Source: Haloarculaceae archaeon (GTDB lineage Archaea > Halobacteriota > Halobacteria > Halobacteriales > Haloarculaceae). Taken from it: a stretch of DNA of 41,087 nucleotides. The notes below the pieces were generated by a model. The model was given only the letters and a program-made list of their open reading frames with translations. It was not told the DNA's origin and did no database searches. Below are positions 1 through 8,555 of the stretch, one piece after another; position 1 is the stretch's first letter; each line of letters starts with the position of its first letter. Where the stretch lies: NCBI GenBank assembly GCA_018609945.1, contig JAHENO010000184.1, positions 1-41,087 of the forward strand, read 5' to 3'. Position numbers and translations under genes: made by a program.

Positions 1-82
1 ACGGCACGGGCACGCGGCGTTCGAGACTCCTCGTGACCCGACGGATGTGGTGTCGCGCCCGGCGAGTTGCGGCGCCCATGCG

Positions 83-1480
83 CTACTCCAGGGCGTTCTT
101 GACGCGGTCGATCCCGTCGGCGACGGCCTGCTGTGGGTCCTTGCTGCCGGCAACGGCCTGTGAGAGTTCCGTTCCCCAGTTCTGAACCGCCTGGGTGGTG
201 CCGGGAACGTTCGGGAATGGCTTGGCGTTGGAGATGATCTCAGCCTGCTGTTCGAAGAAGGTAGGGTTGGACTCGACGACCTCGTCGTCGTCGATGACGT
301 CGCGGGCGGTGGGCGATCCGCCGTTGAGCATCCGCTGTTTGCGAGTGCCGAAGGACTCGGCCCACTCGATAAACCGCCAGGCGGCCTCTGTACGGCCCTC
401 GTCGAGACTCCGGGGGAGTGCCCACGACCAGCCGCCGAGGGGCGGGGAGCTGCCCGCGACCGGTGCGAAGCCCAGATTCTCGCCGGCGTCGGTGTTGCCC
501 GCGAGGATTGGATACAGGACGTGGTAGGTGAACATGCTGAAGGCGTCACCGTTGCCGAGGAACTCCATCGCTTCGGAGAACTTCCACTGTTTGGAGGCCT
601 CCGGTGCGGCATTGTTGAGCATGTCGATGTAGACTTCGAGGGCCTCGACCGCCGTGTCCTCGTGTTCGTCGACCTTGACCTCGCCGTCCGGCGTCGCGAA
701 GGTCCCACCCAGTCCCTGGAAGTAGTTCATGTACTCGTCGTTGATGGGGATGCCCCGCTGGCCCTGCATGGCTGCCCCGTAGAAATCGACCTCACCGTCG
801 TCGTCGGTGTCCCGGGTCAGGAACTTCGCCAGGTCGACGTAGTCCTCTACGGATTCCGGCCGGCCGAAATCACCGTCATACTCGGATTCGAGGTCGGAAT
901 CCTCGAGGACGTCAGTCCGGTACATCATCGCGTGGGCGTAGTGGAAGAAGGGAACGCCGTAGGTGGTATCGTCGTACGTGGCGGTTCCGGACCAGACGGG
1001 GTCGAAGTAGACGTCGGGATCGATGGCGTCACTGTCGGCAATCCTCTCGTCGAGGGGTTGAGTCAATCCCCCTTCGGCGAAGTCGCCGATCCAGTAGATG
1101 TCCTGGATTGCGACGTCGAAGTCGGGGTCGTCGGACTGCAACTGCGTCGGGATTTTTTCCTGGAGTGTTTCGTAGGAATCAGTCGTCATTTCGGCCGTGA
1201 TGCCCGTCTCCTCCTCGAAATCCTCGAGGAGGGGTTCGAGGGCGGCTGTGTCGGGAACGTTCTCCTGGACGATGGTTATCGAGTCGGGCATCTCGACGCT
1301 GCCGCCGTCGCCGGCGCTGGCCCCGTTGCCGCTGCAACCGGCGAGGCCCGTCAGCCCGGCCACCCCCAACGCGCCGGCCGATTTGAGCATCTGCCGACGG
1401 CTCCGGGGCACCCGCGAGCCCAGCCGCCGTGGTTCCGTCTCCGGTTCCTCCCGTGCCAGTGAATCGCCTCTCTCACTCAT
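83..1480 (-). CDS. ABC transporter solute-binding lipoprotein (family 1, sugar type)
   Basis: Periplasm-facing substrate-binding protein of an ABC importer, 465 residues, resembling the UgpB/MalE-like family 1 proteins that bind sugars or glycerol phosphates. The N-terminus has a long charged lead, a twin-arginine motif (RRQMLK, residues about 28-33), a hydrophobic stretch and a lipobox LAGC at about 46-49, so export is probably by Tat followed by lipid anchoring. The body shows the usual family features such as the PFFHYAHAMMYRTD and GNGDAFSMFTYHVLYP regions. No permease or ATPase lies next to it on the right; they would be expected beyond the left edge. Upstream on the minus strand is a TATA-like TTTTATTAA at 1539-1547, giving a leader of about 36 nt. 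The ligand cannot be told from sequence; the neighbouring dehydrogenase, kinase and aldolase suggest a sugar or polyol. Confidence 0.88.
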   Translation of the reverse strand: MSERGDSLAREEPETEPRRLGSRVPRSRRQMLKSAGALGVAGLTGLAGCSGNGASAGDGGSVEMPDSITIVQENVPDTAALEPLLEDFEEETGITAEMTTDSYETLQEKIPTQLQSDDPDFDVAIQDIYWIGDFAEGGLTQPLDERIADSDAIDPDVYFDPVWSGTATYDDTTYGVPFFHYAHAMMYRTDVLEDSDLESEYDGDFGRPESVEDYVDLAKFLTRDTDDDGEVDFYGAAMQGQRGIPINDEYMNYFQGLGGTFATPDGEVKVDEHEDTAVEALEVYIDMLNNAAPEASKQWKFSEAMEFLGNGDAFSMFTYHVLYPILAGNTDAGENLGFAPVAGSSPPLGGWSWALPRSLDEGRTEAAWRFIEWAESFGTRKQRMLNGGSPTARDVIDDDEVVESNPTFFEQQAEIISNAKPFPNVPGTTQAVQNWGTELSQAVAGSKDPQQAVADGIDRVKNALE

Positions 1481-1668
1481 TGTATGACCCTCTGGCGGTG
1501 TCGATAGTGGCGTCCGGGTATGAGGAATGAAGGCAGTCTTAATAAAACCTTGGTGAGTGTGTGGGATGTTGACACGAGCCAGTCCGTTGCCGGATGGCTG
1601 TCACCGATAGCCGTCAGAATCTGCCAGGAAGGCAGCGCGATACGCCACGTCAGCGGGAGCGTCCGAAG

Positions 1669-1677
1669 TTTTATTTT
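1669..1677 (+). promoter_or_regulatory. TATA element of the SDR gene
   Basis: TTTTATTTT centred 30 nt before the ATG at 1703, in GC-rich surroundings. The spacing implies a leaderless transcript starting at or next to the ATG, and it decides that start over the longer reading from 1520. Confidence 0.55.
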
Positions 1678-1702
1678 CGGTTTCCTCGAATTGGCTCCTC
1701 GT

Positions 1703-2482
1703 ATGTCAGTCATGGAGAGACTGCGCCTGGACGGGCAGACAGCCATCGTGACCGGAGCGAGCAGGGGCATCGGCCGAGCTATCGCCGACGGCATGGCCGA
1801 GGTCGGTGCGAACGTCGTCGTCGCGAACCGCAGCGAAGAGCCCGGGAGGCAGGCCGCCGCGGAACTCGCAGACGAGCACGGCGTCGAGACGCGCTGGATC
1901 GAAACCGACGTCGCCGACGAGGCGTCGGTCAGGAAAATGATCGACGAGACCGTCGATACCTTCGGAACAGTCGACGTGCTGGTCAACAACGCGGGCGTCG
2001 TCTCGTTGCACCCGGCCGAGGACATGCCGACAGACGATTTCGAGCGGATCATCGAGGTCAACCTCACTGGCGCGTTCCTCTGTAGCAAGTACGCGGCCCG
2101 GGAGATGAAAGACAGCGGTGGGGGCAGCATCGTCAACATCTCCTCGATGTCTGGCAAGATCGCCAACTACCCCCAGGGCGAGTCCCACTACTGCGCCTCG
2201 AAGTCCGGCCTCGACGGGTACATGACGCAGGTCGCTTCCGAGTGGGCCGAGTACGGCATCCGCGTCAACAACATCAGCCCGGGGTACATCCTGACGGACC
2301 TCAACCGCGAGTACGTGGAGGCCAACCCGGAGATGGCCGAGACGTGGAAGGCCAACATGGTGATGGACGAGTTCGGCACACCGGAAGACATCGCACCGCT
2401 GGCGGTCTACCTCGCCTCCGACGCTGCTTCCTACGTCACCGGCGAGGACATCGTAATCGACGGCGGATACACGGTCAGGTGA
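1703..2482 (+). CDS. Short-chain dehydrogenase/reductase
   Basis: NAD(P)-dependent oxidoreductase of the classical SDR family, 259 residues, a normal length. The Rossmann motif TGASRGIG is at about 17-24, NNAG at 95-98, and the catalytic set is Ser148, Tyr163 and Lys167 (YCASK). The C-terminus ends DIVIDGGYTVR, typical of sugar-alcohol and gluconate-type SDRs. The frame is open from 1520, but only the ATG at 1703 gives a normal SDR start and it fits the TATA element at 1669-1677. It runs toward the DeoR-type regulator and lies beside a sugar-binding protein and an FGGY kinase, so oxidation of a polyol or sugar acid is the likely role; the substrate is unknown. Confidence 0.9.
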   Translation: MSVMERLRLDGQTAIVTGASRGIGRAIADGMAEVGANVVVANRSEEPGRQAAAELADEHGVETRWIETDVADEASVRKMIDETVDTFGTVDVLVNNAGVVSLHPAEDMPTDDFERIIEVNLTGAFLCSKYAAREMKDSGGGSIVNISSMSGKIANYPQGESHYCASKSGLDGYMTQVASEWAEYGIRVNNISPGYILTDLNREYVEANPEMAETWKANMVMDEFGTPEDIAPLAVYLASDAASYVTGEDIVIDGGYTVR

Positions 2483-2515
2483 GTCACCAGCGTCGGTGTA
2501 AAACTGGCCGCTGGG

Positions 2516-3274
2516 TTACCCGCCAAGGTCGTCGATAAGGGTGACCTCAAGATCTGCGAGGCGCTCGCGGAGGTCAGACGGGACGTCCGCGTCGGTGACC
2601 ACCGAGTCCAAAGCCGAGAGGTCGCAGAACCGAACTAGGCTGTGGCTGTCGAACTTCGTCCGGTCGGCGACGGCGACGACTCGCTTGCTGCTCGTGACGA
2701 GCAACTCTTTGATGCGCGCGGCGTCGTGGTAGGCCGTCGTCAGCCCGGTTTCGTCGATGCCCTCTAGCCCCACGAACGCGAGGTCGAAGTTCAGCCGCTC
2801 GATGGCTCGCTCGGCCAGCCTCCCGGTCAATCGCTGTTGGTCCATCTCGAACTTGCCGCCCGTCAGCCTGACCTCGGCAGCCGTCTCCCCGAGTTCGTAG
2901 GCGATGATCGGGTGGACGGTCACTGCGGTGAACGATAGGTCCTCCGGGACGCGGCGGCTCACTTCGAGGGTCGTCGAGCCCGAGTCGAAGGCCACCATCT
3001 GTCCCTCGTGGATTTCCTCCACGGCCCGTTCCGCGATGGCTTGCTTGGCGTCCTGGTTGCGGACGGAGCGGTTCTGGTATTCGGTGACACGGTTGACGAC
3101 CGGCATCGCACCGCCGTGGGTCCGCTCGATGCGGTTTTGTTCGTCCAGTTCGTCGAGATCCCGCCGTATCGTCGTCTCCGAGACGTCGAGTTCCGCCGAG
3201 AGGTCCTCCACACGACACCCATCCCGGGCGGTGACGAGTTCGACCAGCCGCCGTTTCCGCTCTTCGGGCAGCAT
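2516..3274 (-). CDS. DeoR/GlpR-family transcriptional regulator
   Basis: Sugar-responsive repressor of 252 residues. An N-terminal winged helix-turn-helix (residues 1-60, with the DeoR signature around VSETTIRRDLDELDEQNRIERTHGGA) is followed by a DeoR C-terminal sensor domain with an isomerase-like fold that binds phosphorylated sugars (FDSGSTTLEV, FVGLEGIDETGLTT, VVAVADRTKFD). The start at 3274 (MLPEERKRR) is the standard beginning of the family; the frame extends to 3379 but that lead is not family-like. It is divergent from the FGGY kinase, which it probably controls together with the SDR and binding protein. A 16-bp palindrome sits directly before its start, consistent with autoregulation. 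Haloarchaeal GlpR proteins, which repress fructose and glucose kinase genes, are the closest characterised group. Confidence 0.9.
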   Translation of the reverse strand: MLPEERKRRLVELVTARDGCRVEDLSAELDVSETTIRRDLDELDEQNRIERTHGGAMPVVNRVTEYQNRSVRNQDAKQAIAERAVEEIHEGQMVAFDSGSTTLEVSRRVPEDLSFTAVTVHPIIAYELGETAAEVRLTGGKFEMDQQRLTGRLAERAIERLNFDLAFVGLEGIDETGLTTAYHDAARIKELLVTSSKRVVAVADRTKFDSHSLVRFCDLSALDSVVTDADVPSDLRERLADLEVTLIDDLGG

Positions 3275-3275
3275 C

Positions 3276-3291
3276 CTTTCCGTATGGAAAG
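3276..3291. promoter_or_regulatory. Palindromic operator candidate
   Basis: CTTTCCGTATGGAAAG: 6-bp arms CTTTCC/GGAAAG around a GTAT centre. It lies 1-16 bp before the DeoR-type start codon, between that codon and a TATA-like GGAATATG (about 3300-3308, minus strand), the place where a repressor would block transcription start. Assignment to the DeoR protein is inference. Confidence 0.45.
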
Positions 3292-3378
3292 CCGCAAACT
3301 CACATATTCCTTTCCCCCGTCGGGGTCTTTCCGGCCATGGCGTGACATCCCACCGCCACTGTCCTGACCGGCGGTACA

Positions 3379-3386
3379 TTTATATG
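3379..3386 (+). promoter_or_regulatory. TATA element of the FGGY kinase gene
   Basis: TTTATATG, centred 30 nt before a GTG at 3412 and 42 nt before the ATG at 3424. It makes the GTG a real alternative start for a leaderless message. Confidence 0.5.
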
Positions 3387-3423
3387 CCACTCACAAGCAG
3401 GAATTCTCACGGTGGTCCGTTCC

Positions 3424-4926
3424 ATGTTCATCGGCATCGACACAGGTCACACGAACGTGACGGCTGTGGCGTTCGACGCGGACTGGTCGGCAGCTGCCGA
3501 ACACGCCATCGAGGCGGGGATGGAACAGCCCGCGGACGGGTGGCTCGCCATCCCCATCCAGGAGCGCTGGGACGCCGTCCTCGAGTGTCTGCGCGGGGTG
3601 AGGAACCGGATCGACGAGCCAGTCCGGGGGATCGGCCTGGCTGGCGCAGGCGGGGGTCTCTACCCACTCGACGCCGACGGCCGGCCCGTCAGGGACGGCA
3701 TCCCGGCACTGGACGAGCGCACCCGGGGTGGGCTGTTCGACCGCTGGAAGGAGGACGGAACGCGACGGCAGGTCTCGGAGATAACGGGTATCCCATTGCC
3801 ACCCGGTGGTGCACTCGCTACCCTCCGGTGGCTCAAGGAGAACGAACCCGACAACTACGAGGCCATCGAGCACGTGCTCAACCACAAGGACGCCGTCCGG
3901 TACAAGCTCACCGGGGAGCTGGCCAACGAAATCAGCGACGCCTGCTTCAGCTTCACCAACTACCGCACACAGACCTACGACGACGAACTGTTCGAGCTGG
4001 CCCGCGTGGTCGACAAGAGCGACGCCTTGCCGGAGCTTCTCCCGAACACCTACGACATTGCCGGCCACACGACCGCGGAGGTCGAACGGGCGACCGGGAT
4101 TCCGGAGGGCACTCCGGTCGTCGCGGGCGGCCACGACGCCTGCGCGAACACACTGGGTGTGGGCGCACTGGGTGCCAATACCGTCACCACGGCGGGTGGA
4201 ACGTGGTCGCTGTCGACGATGGCCATCGAGGACCCGGCGGTCGACCTGGACCGGTGGTGTTGCGAGGGCTTCCTCGAAGCGGGCAGCTACATGCTGGAGA
4301 TATCGATGCCGACGGGAACCATCTCGCTAGACTGGTTCGTAGAGGAGTTTTGCGAGCCGGAGCGTCGGCGAGCTGAGCGCGAGGACAGGAGTGTCTGGGA
4401 CGTCATCGAGGAGTCTATCGAGGACATCGAGACGAACGCGTTGTTCCACCCCTTCCTGTTCGGCAACCCGTGGGGTTACATGTACAAGGACACGGCGTCG
4501 GGGAGTTTTACGGGGCTGCGTCCCTCCGATGGCCGCGTCGAGATGCTCCGGGCAGTCTACGAAGCCATCGCCTTTATGCACCGCTGGCAGGTCGACCTCT
4601 TCGACGAGGCTTTCGGAGTCGAGGAGGTCCGGTTTACCGGTGGCGCGGCCCGCAGTGATTTCTGGGCAGGCATGTTCGCCGACGTCATGGACAAACCGGT
4701 CGTGACCACGGCGGTCGACGAGTCTGGCTGTCTCGGCGCGGCACTGCTCGCAGCAATCGGCGTCGGCGAACTCAACGACCTCGCCGGCGCTGCCGATGTC
4801 GTGACGATCGAGGAAACATACCGGCCCGACGAACTCGACTACGACCCGAAGTATTGCACCTTCCGGGCGCTGACCGACCCTCTCACGGCCGTCTGGGACG
4901 CCCATCGTGATCTCCGGAACCACTGA
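3424..4926 (+). CDS. FGGY-family carbohydrate kinase
   Basis: ATP-dependent sugar or polyol kinase, 500 residues, the usual FGGY length (xylulokinase, erythritol kinase and glycerol kinase relatives). The N-terminal phosphate-binding loop is MFIGIDTGHTN. Catalytic Asp is in GGHDACANT (about residue 240). The adenosine/second phosphate motif lies in FTGGAARSDFWAGMFADVMDKPV (about 405-425). I place the start at the ATG because the fold begins immediately there; a GTG at 3412 adds four residues and fits the TATA spacing better. It is divergent from the DeoR-type repressor. With the SDR and binding protein it forms a uptake-oxidation-phosphorylation route for an unidentified polyol or ketose. Confidence 0.9.
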   Translation: MFIGIDTGHTNVTAVAFDADWSAAAEHAIEAGMEQPADGWLAIPIQERWDAVLECLRGVRNRIDEPVRGIGLAGAGGGLYPLDADGRPVRDGIPALDERTRGGLFDRWKEDGTRRQVSEITGIPLPPGGALATLRWLKENEPDNYEAIEHVLNHKDAVRYKLTGELANEISDACFSFTNYRTQTYDDELFELARVVDKSDALPELLPNTYDIAGHTTAEVERATGIPEGTPVVAGGHDACANTLGVGALGANTVTTAGGTWSLSTMAIEDPAVDLDRWCCEGFLEAGSYMLEISMPTGTISLDWFVEEFCEPERRRAEREDRSVWDVIEESIEDIETNALFHPFLFGNPWGYMYKDTASGSFTGLRPSDGRVEMLRAVYEAIAFMHRWQVDLFDEAFGVEEVRFTGGAARSDFWAGMFADVMDKPVVTTAVDESGCLGAALLAAIGVGELNDLAGAADVVTIEETYRPDELDYDPKYCTFRALTDPLTAVWDAHRDLRNH

Positions 4927-5416
4927 CTGATATTCCAGTATCCCGATTGACCACTCTACTCACAGACCCGGTAGCCACACTCATCGCGCCCGAAGCCTCT
5001 ACCGCAGAGATGAAATATTTTTTTATTGACTTAATTCAAAAATATATAAACGGAAATATACTGCAGTATCTAAGCCCACCCCCACCATTCGACGGCCCCG
5101 GATTGCCTATAAAAAATAATGATGGTCTGAATAGTCGTGAATTCTACATCTTGTGAGTGAGTTTGTCTTCTATAATTTTATTTTATATATGCAGAAATAT
5201 AACTACGACTTTCGAATATCGCGCGTAAGGTTACACTCATAGGAATGTAATACGAATCGTGAACAGTGAGTCAGAGAGATGCGTGATTCTTCTTGCGGGT
5301 ATAACCGCCAACCACGTTTCAATTCGGTAATTTACACTCGCAATCTCGACGGCACAGTTACTATCTGGATTCCTCCTCTCGGGAGCTTTATTATTCGGGG
5401 CCACGAGCCACCGGCC
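4927..5416. other. AT-rich intergenic region
   Basis: 490 bp without a convincing gene. The stretch 5009-5260 is strongly AT-rich against the GC-rich background. It contains a T7 run at 5018-5024, a possible archaeal T-tract terminator for the kinase, a perfect 12-bp palindrome ATACTGCAGTAT at 5058-5069, and several TATA-like runs. An open frame at 4947-5156 has no acidic bias and looks accidental. The last 30 bp hold the promoter of the aldolase gene. Confidence 0.5.
5387..5395 (+). promoter_or_regulatory. TATA element of the aldolase gene
   Basis: TTTATTATT centred 27 nt before the ATG at 5417, indicating leaderless transcription and rejecting the longer open frame from 5279. Confidence 0.55.
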
Positions 5417-6199
5417 ATGACGCTGGATACGACCGACGGCGTGATCGTCGCACTGGACCACGGCCTCCACTGGGGCGTCTTCGAGGGGTTCGCGGACATC
5501 GAATCCACGCTCCGATCCGTCCTGGCGGGTGAGCCCGACGGCGTGCTGGCGAGCGTGTCGATACTCCGCCAGTACGGGGACCTCCTCGCGGAGTATCCAG
5601 GCGTGACGCAAGTGGGCACGCTGGATCTGCTCTACGACTCGACCGTCCCCGGGGAGCGTGCCGACGACGAAATCCACGTCCAGGCGTTCGATGTCGAGGC
5701 CGCAAAACGGGTCGGCGCCGACGCCGTGAAGGTCTGTGTCGTCTACGGTCGCGAGGACCCCGCGGTTCTGGCGAACAACGCAACCTTCGCGGCTGACGTA
5801 GCCGAGACGGCCCGACACCACGGACTCTCCCCCGTCCTGGAACCCGTGCTGTGGGGCGACCGAATCGAGAACGACACGGACCCGGAACTGATCGAACACG
5901 CCGCTCGCCTCGCGGTCGAACTCGGTGCCGACGTCCTGAAACTATACAATCCCGGCCCGGCAAAACTCTCCGAGATCGTCGACCACGCCCCGTGTCCGGT
6001 CTACGTCGCGGGCGGCCCGGGCGGCGAGAGCGACCGTTCGGTACTGGAGACGACGGCCGGCGCTGTGGAGGCGGGTGCGTCAGGGGTCATCTACGGCCGC
6101 AAGGTCTGGCAACACGACGACCCCGCGGGGATGGTCGAGGCTCTCGACGCTGTCGTCAACGACGGCGCCGCGGTCGTGGACGCGCTGGAGTACCTGTAG
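5417..6199 (+). CDS. DeoC/FbaB/LsrF-type class I aldolase
   Basis: Schiff-base aldolase of the archaeal fructose-bisphosphate aldolase/LsrF family, 260 residues. It starts MTLDTTDGVIVALDHGLHWG, with the family DHG motif. Strand motifs DAVKVCVVYG and DVLKLYNPGP are spaced as in the TIM barrel; the Lys in one of these (most likely in DVLKLYNPGP, about residue 180) would form the Schiff base. A phosphate-binding end is seen in YVAGGPGGES and GVIYGRKVWQ. Substrate is not determinable: candidates are a ketose phosphate made by the upstream kinase, or an amino-sugar aldol as in archaeal aromatic biosynthesis. It has its own promoter and is convergent with the Fe-S flavoprotein gene. Confidence 0.82.
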   Translation: MTLDTTDGVIVALDHGLHWGVFEGFADIESTLRSVLAGEPDGVLASVSILRQYGDLLAEYPGVTQVGTLDLLYDSTVPGERADDEIHVQAFDVEAAKRVGADAVKVCVVYGREDPAVLANNATFAADVAETARHHGLSPVLEPVLWGDRIENDTDPELIEHAARLAVELGADVLKLYNPGPAKLSEIVDHAPCPVYVAGGPGGESDRSVLETTAGAVEAGASGVIYGRKVWQHDDPAGMVEALDAVVNDGAAVVDALEYL

Positions 6200-6307
6200 A
6201 GTCCAGCGGCGCCGTCGGTCCGGGTCCGCGGCGTACCTGTCCCCAACGGTCGTAGTCTACCATCCAGTCGGCTATCCTTTCTAGGGTTGCCTCCTCGTCC
6301 CTGCCAA

Positions 6308-6334
6308 GATCGACAGCGTCGGTGGCTGTCGATC
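6308..6334. terminator. Hairpin between convergent genes
   Basis: A perfect 10-bp inverted repeat, GATCGACAGC (6308-6317) and GCTGTCGATC (6325-6334), with a 7-nt loop. It lies in the gap between the convergent aldolase and flavoprotein genes and could act on both. No T tract follows on either strand, so the terminator role is uncertain. Confidence 0.4.
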
Positions 6335-6349
6335 CGACCTCGGAGGGAT

Positions 6350-8398
6350 TTACCAATCTTCGATGTTCCTGGCGAAGTCGTAGCCGTCTTTCACTGCGTC
6401 CGCGAGTTCACCAGGTGTCTTCGCGTCCCCCAGAACGACGGTCTTCACGCCGGCGTCCCAGAGGTCGTTCGCGAGTTCGTCGTTGGATTCGTACCCCACG
6501 GCACTCACGATCTTGTCGCACGGAACGGATTCGTCTCGCCCATCTGTCTGGAAGATCAATTGCCCGTCGTCCACTCGTCCGGGAGTCGCGTCCGTGTAAA
6601 TCGTGACGCTATCCTCCACAGATTCGATGGGGAGGTTCTCCTGTCCCTCGAGTTTCTCGCGCAGATGCATCATGTAGATTGGCTCTGCGTCCGTCGCAAT
6701 GTCCGAGTCCATCGCGAGCATGACGACATCGTTGCCGTTCTCGATGAGATGCAACGCAGTCTCACACCCGACGGTTCCACCGCCGATCACGACCACGTTC
6801 TCGTTTGCGGACACGTCCACGGCACCACCGAGCACGTCATCCGCAGAGACCCCCGGGCCACTGCCCGGAATATCGGGAAGGCTGGGACTGGATCCGGTAG
6901 CCACAGCAACCACATCAGGGTCCGTCGCCGTCACGTCGTCAACAGTAGCTTGCGTGCCGAGCCTGACGTCTATTCCGTCCGTCTGGGCAACTTTCCGCCG
7001 TTCCCACTCCATGAAGTCCTCGAGGGTATCCTTCTCGGGTGGCACACTGTGAACCAACAGGTGGCCGCCCAGCACCTCGTTTTCCTCGAACAGCGTGACG
7101 CTGTTCCCTCTCCCGGCCGACCGCCAGGCTGCTTCCATCCCGGCTGGACCGCCACCGACGACAGCCACATCCAGCGGCTCGTCCACGGGACCGAGGTCGT
7201 CGCCGTACCTGATTTCCCTGCCCATCACGGGATTGACCGTACAGGCAGCGGGTTTGTCCTCGAACAATCGCTGGGTACAGTAGTTACAGGAAATGCAGGG
7301 CCGTATCTCGTCCAGCCGCCCGTCCCGACTCTTCTTGGGCCACTCCGGATCGGCCAACAGCGTTCGAGCCATCGCCACCATGTCCGCCTGCCCGTCCTGT
7401 AGAATCCGCTCGGCGGTCTCCGGTGTGCGGATCTTGCCGACGCCGCTGACTGGAACGTCGACGGCATCCCGAACGGCCTCCGCGTGATGGATCCTGTAGG
7501 CCTCCTCCTGTGCCCACGGGTAGAAAATCGTCGGCATCACCTCGTAGATCCCGGCAGTGATATCGAACCAGTCTATTCCCTCGGTTTCGAGTTCCTTGCA
7601 GATCTCGACTCCGTCCTCCAAGTGGTATCCCTCCTCGATGTACTCCTCGACAGTGATCCGTAGCGCGACCGGGTAATCGTCCCCGACCTTCTCTCTGACG
7701 TTCCTGATGACCTCCCTGGGGAACCGCAGGCGGTTCTCGAAGGAGCCACCGTACTTGTCACCCCGCTTGTTGGTGTACGGTGACATGAACTGCTCGATCA
7801 GGTAGCCGTGTGCCCCGTGCAACATGACGCCGGAGAACCCGGCCCGCTTGACCCGTTCGGCCGCGTCGCCGAACCGCTCGACCATTTCCTCGACTTCCTC
7901 CGTCTCCATCGCCCTGGGCTCGTTCCGCATGAACTTCTCGGTCACCTCAGACGCGGAGATCGGCTTCCGATCGGCCACGTCGGGTTCCTGGTTCGCGTCC
8001 AAGAAGTGTGGCGCCATCTGCCGACCAGCGTGATGGATCTGGACGAACGTTTTGACACCGTAGGATTGCATCTCGTCGTTCAACGCCGCCCAGCCGGGGA
8101 TGTGCCTGTCGTAGGATATGTTCTTCTGGTTGACGGGACTCTTGCAGGTATCCCAGTCGACGGCAGACGCACCGACGACGATGGTCCCGACACCACCCTT
8201 CGCTCGTTCCATGTAGTACTCGATCAACCGCTCGTTGATCTCGCCCTCGGTGTACCCCGAGAGGTTCGTCTGCATCGGCGCCTGGACGATCCTGTTCTTC
8301 GCCCTGATGTCACCGATCTCGACTGGCGAAAACATCTTCTCGAACCCGCCACTCCCGTACCCCTCTGTCCCGGATCCAATTTCACTGTTTTTTGCCAT
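6350..8398 (-). CDS. Old-yellow-enzyme family FMN/4Fe-4S/FAD oxidoreductase
   Basis: Large NAD(P)H-dependent flavoprotein of the 2,4-dienoyl-CoA reductase / enoate reductase / trimethylamine dehydrogenase group, 682 residues. Residues 20-360 form the FMN TIM barrel (IHHAGRQ near 121-127 and HGAHGYLIEQFMSPYTN at 194-210). Cys368, Cys371, Cys374 and Cys386 (C-x2-C-x2-C-x11-C) bind the 4Fe-4S cluster. GGGPAG at 415-420 binds FAD and GGGTVG near 545 binds NAD(P). The start is set by a Shine-Dalgarno AGGAGGC at 8405-8411, seven nt before the ATG. A TATA-like ATTTAATA lies near 8432-8440. Members reduce C=C bonds next to a carbonyl; the substrate here is unknown. It could serve the ureide/purine cluster to the right, but it is also close to the sugar module. 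Confidence 0.88.
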   Translation of the reverse strand: MAKNSEIGSGTEGYGSGGFEKMFSPVEIGDIRAKNRIVQAPMQTNLSGYTEGEINERLIEYYMERAKGGVGTIVVGASAVDWDTCKSPVNQKNISYDRHIPGWAALNDEMQSYGVKTFVQIHHAGRQMAPHFLDANQEPDVADRKPISASEVTEKFMRNEPRAMETEEVEEMVERFGDAAERVKRAGFSGVMLHGAHGYLIEQFMSPYTNKRGDKYGGSFENRLRFPREVIRNVREKVGDDYPVALRITVEEYIEEGYHLEDGVEICKELETEGIDWFDITAGIYEVMPTIFYPWAQEEAYRIHHAEAVRDAVDVPVSGVGKIRTPETAERILQDGQADMVAMARTLLADPEWPKKSRDGRLDEIRPCISCNYCTQRLFEDKPAACTVNPVMGREIRYGDDLGPVDEPLDVAVVGGGPAGMEAAWRSAGRGNSVTLFEENEVLGGHLLVHSVPPEKDTLEDFMEWERRKVAQTDGIDVRLGTQATVDDVTATDPDVVAVATGSSPSLPDIPGSGPGVSADDVLGGAVDVSANENVVVIGGGTVGCETALHLIENGNDVVMLAMDSDIATDAEPIYMMHLREKLEGQENLPIESVEDSVTIYTDATPGRVDDGQLIFQTDGRDESVPCDKIVSAVGYESNDELANDLWDAGVKTVVLGDAKTPGELADAVKDGYDFARNIEDW

Positions 8399-8500
8399 CG
8401 TCTTGCCTCCTGTGCAACGGGATACCAAACGCTATTAAATTTTGTGGCGAGGCTGGCCGTTCGAGACGATCCGGGTCGTTTTTTCCCTGACGGTGCTCGA

Positions 8501-8546
8501 TTACCGAGCCGACCAAAATATTAAATAAGGGTTCGGTTCTCGGTAA
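8501..8546. promoter_or_regulatory. Inverted repeat flanking a TATA box
   Basis: TTACCGAG (8501-8508) and CTCGGTAA (8539-8546) are perfect 8-bp inverted copies on either side of the AT-rich TATA element AAAATATTAAATAA (8515-8528) that serves the PEP-hydrolase-like operon. The symmetry around the promoter suggests a bound regulator; no candidate regulator is adjacent. Confidence 0.4.
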
Positions 8547-8555
8547 GAGTTGGAT

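Noticed and set aside
521..1462. 313-residue open frame antisense to the solute-binding protein gene
   Set aside because: It is the mirror of a GC-rich coding frame; the minus-strand protein has a Tat lipobox signal and clear family motifs.
4947..5156. 69-residue frame in the AT-rich gap after the kinase
   Set aside because: No family similarity, not acidic, TTG start, and it runs across a T-rich tract that looks like a terminator.
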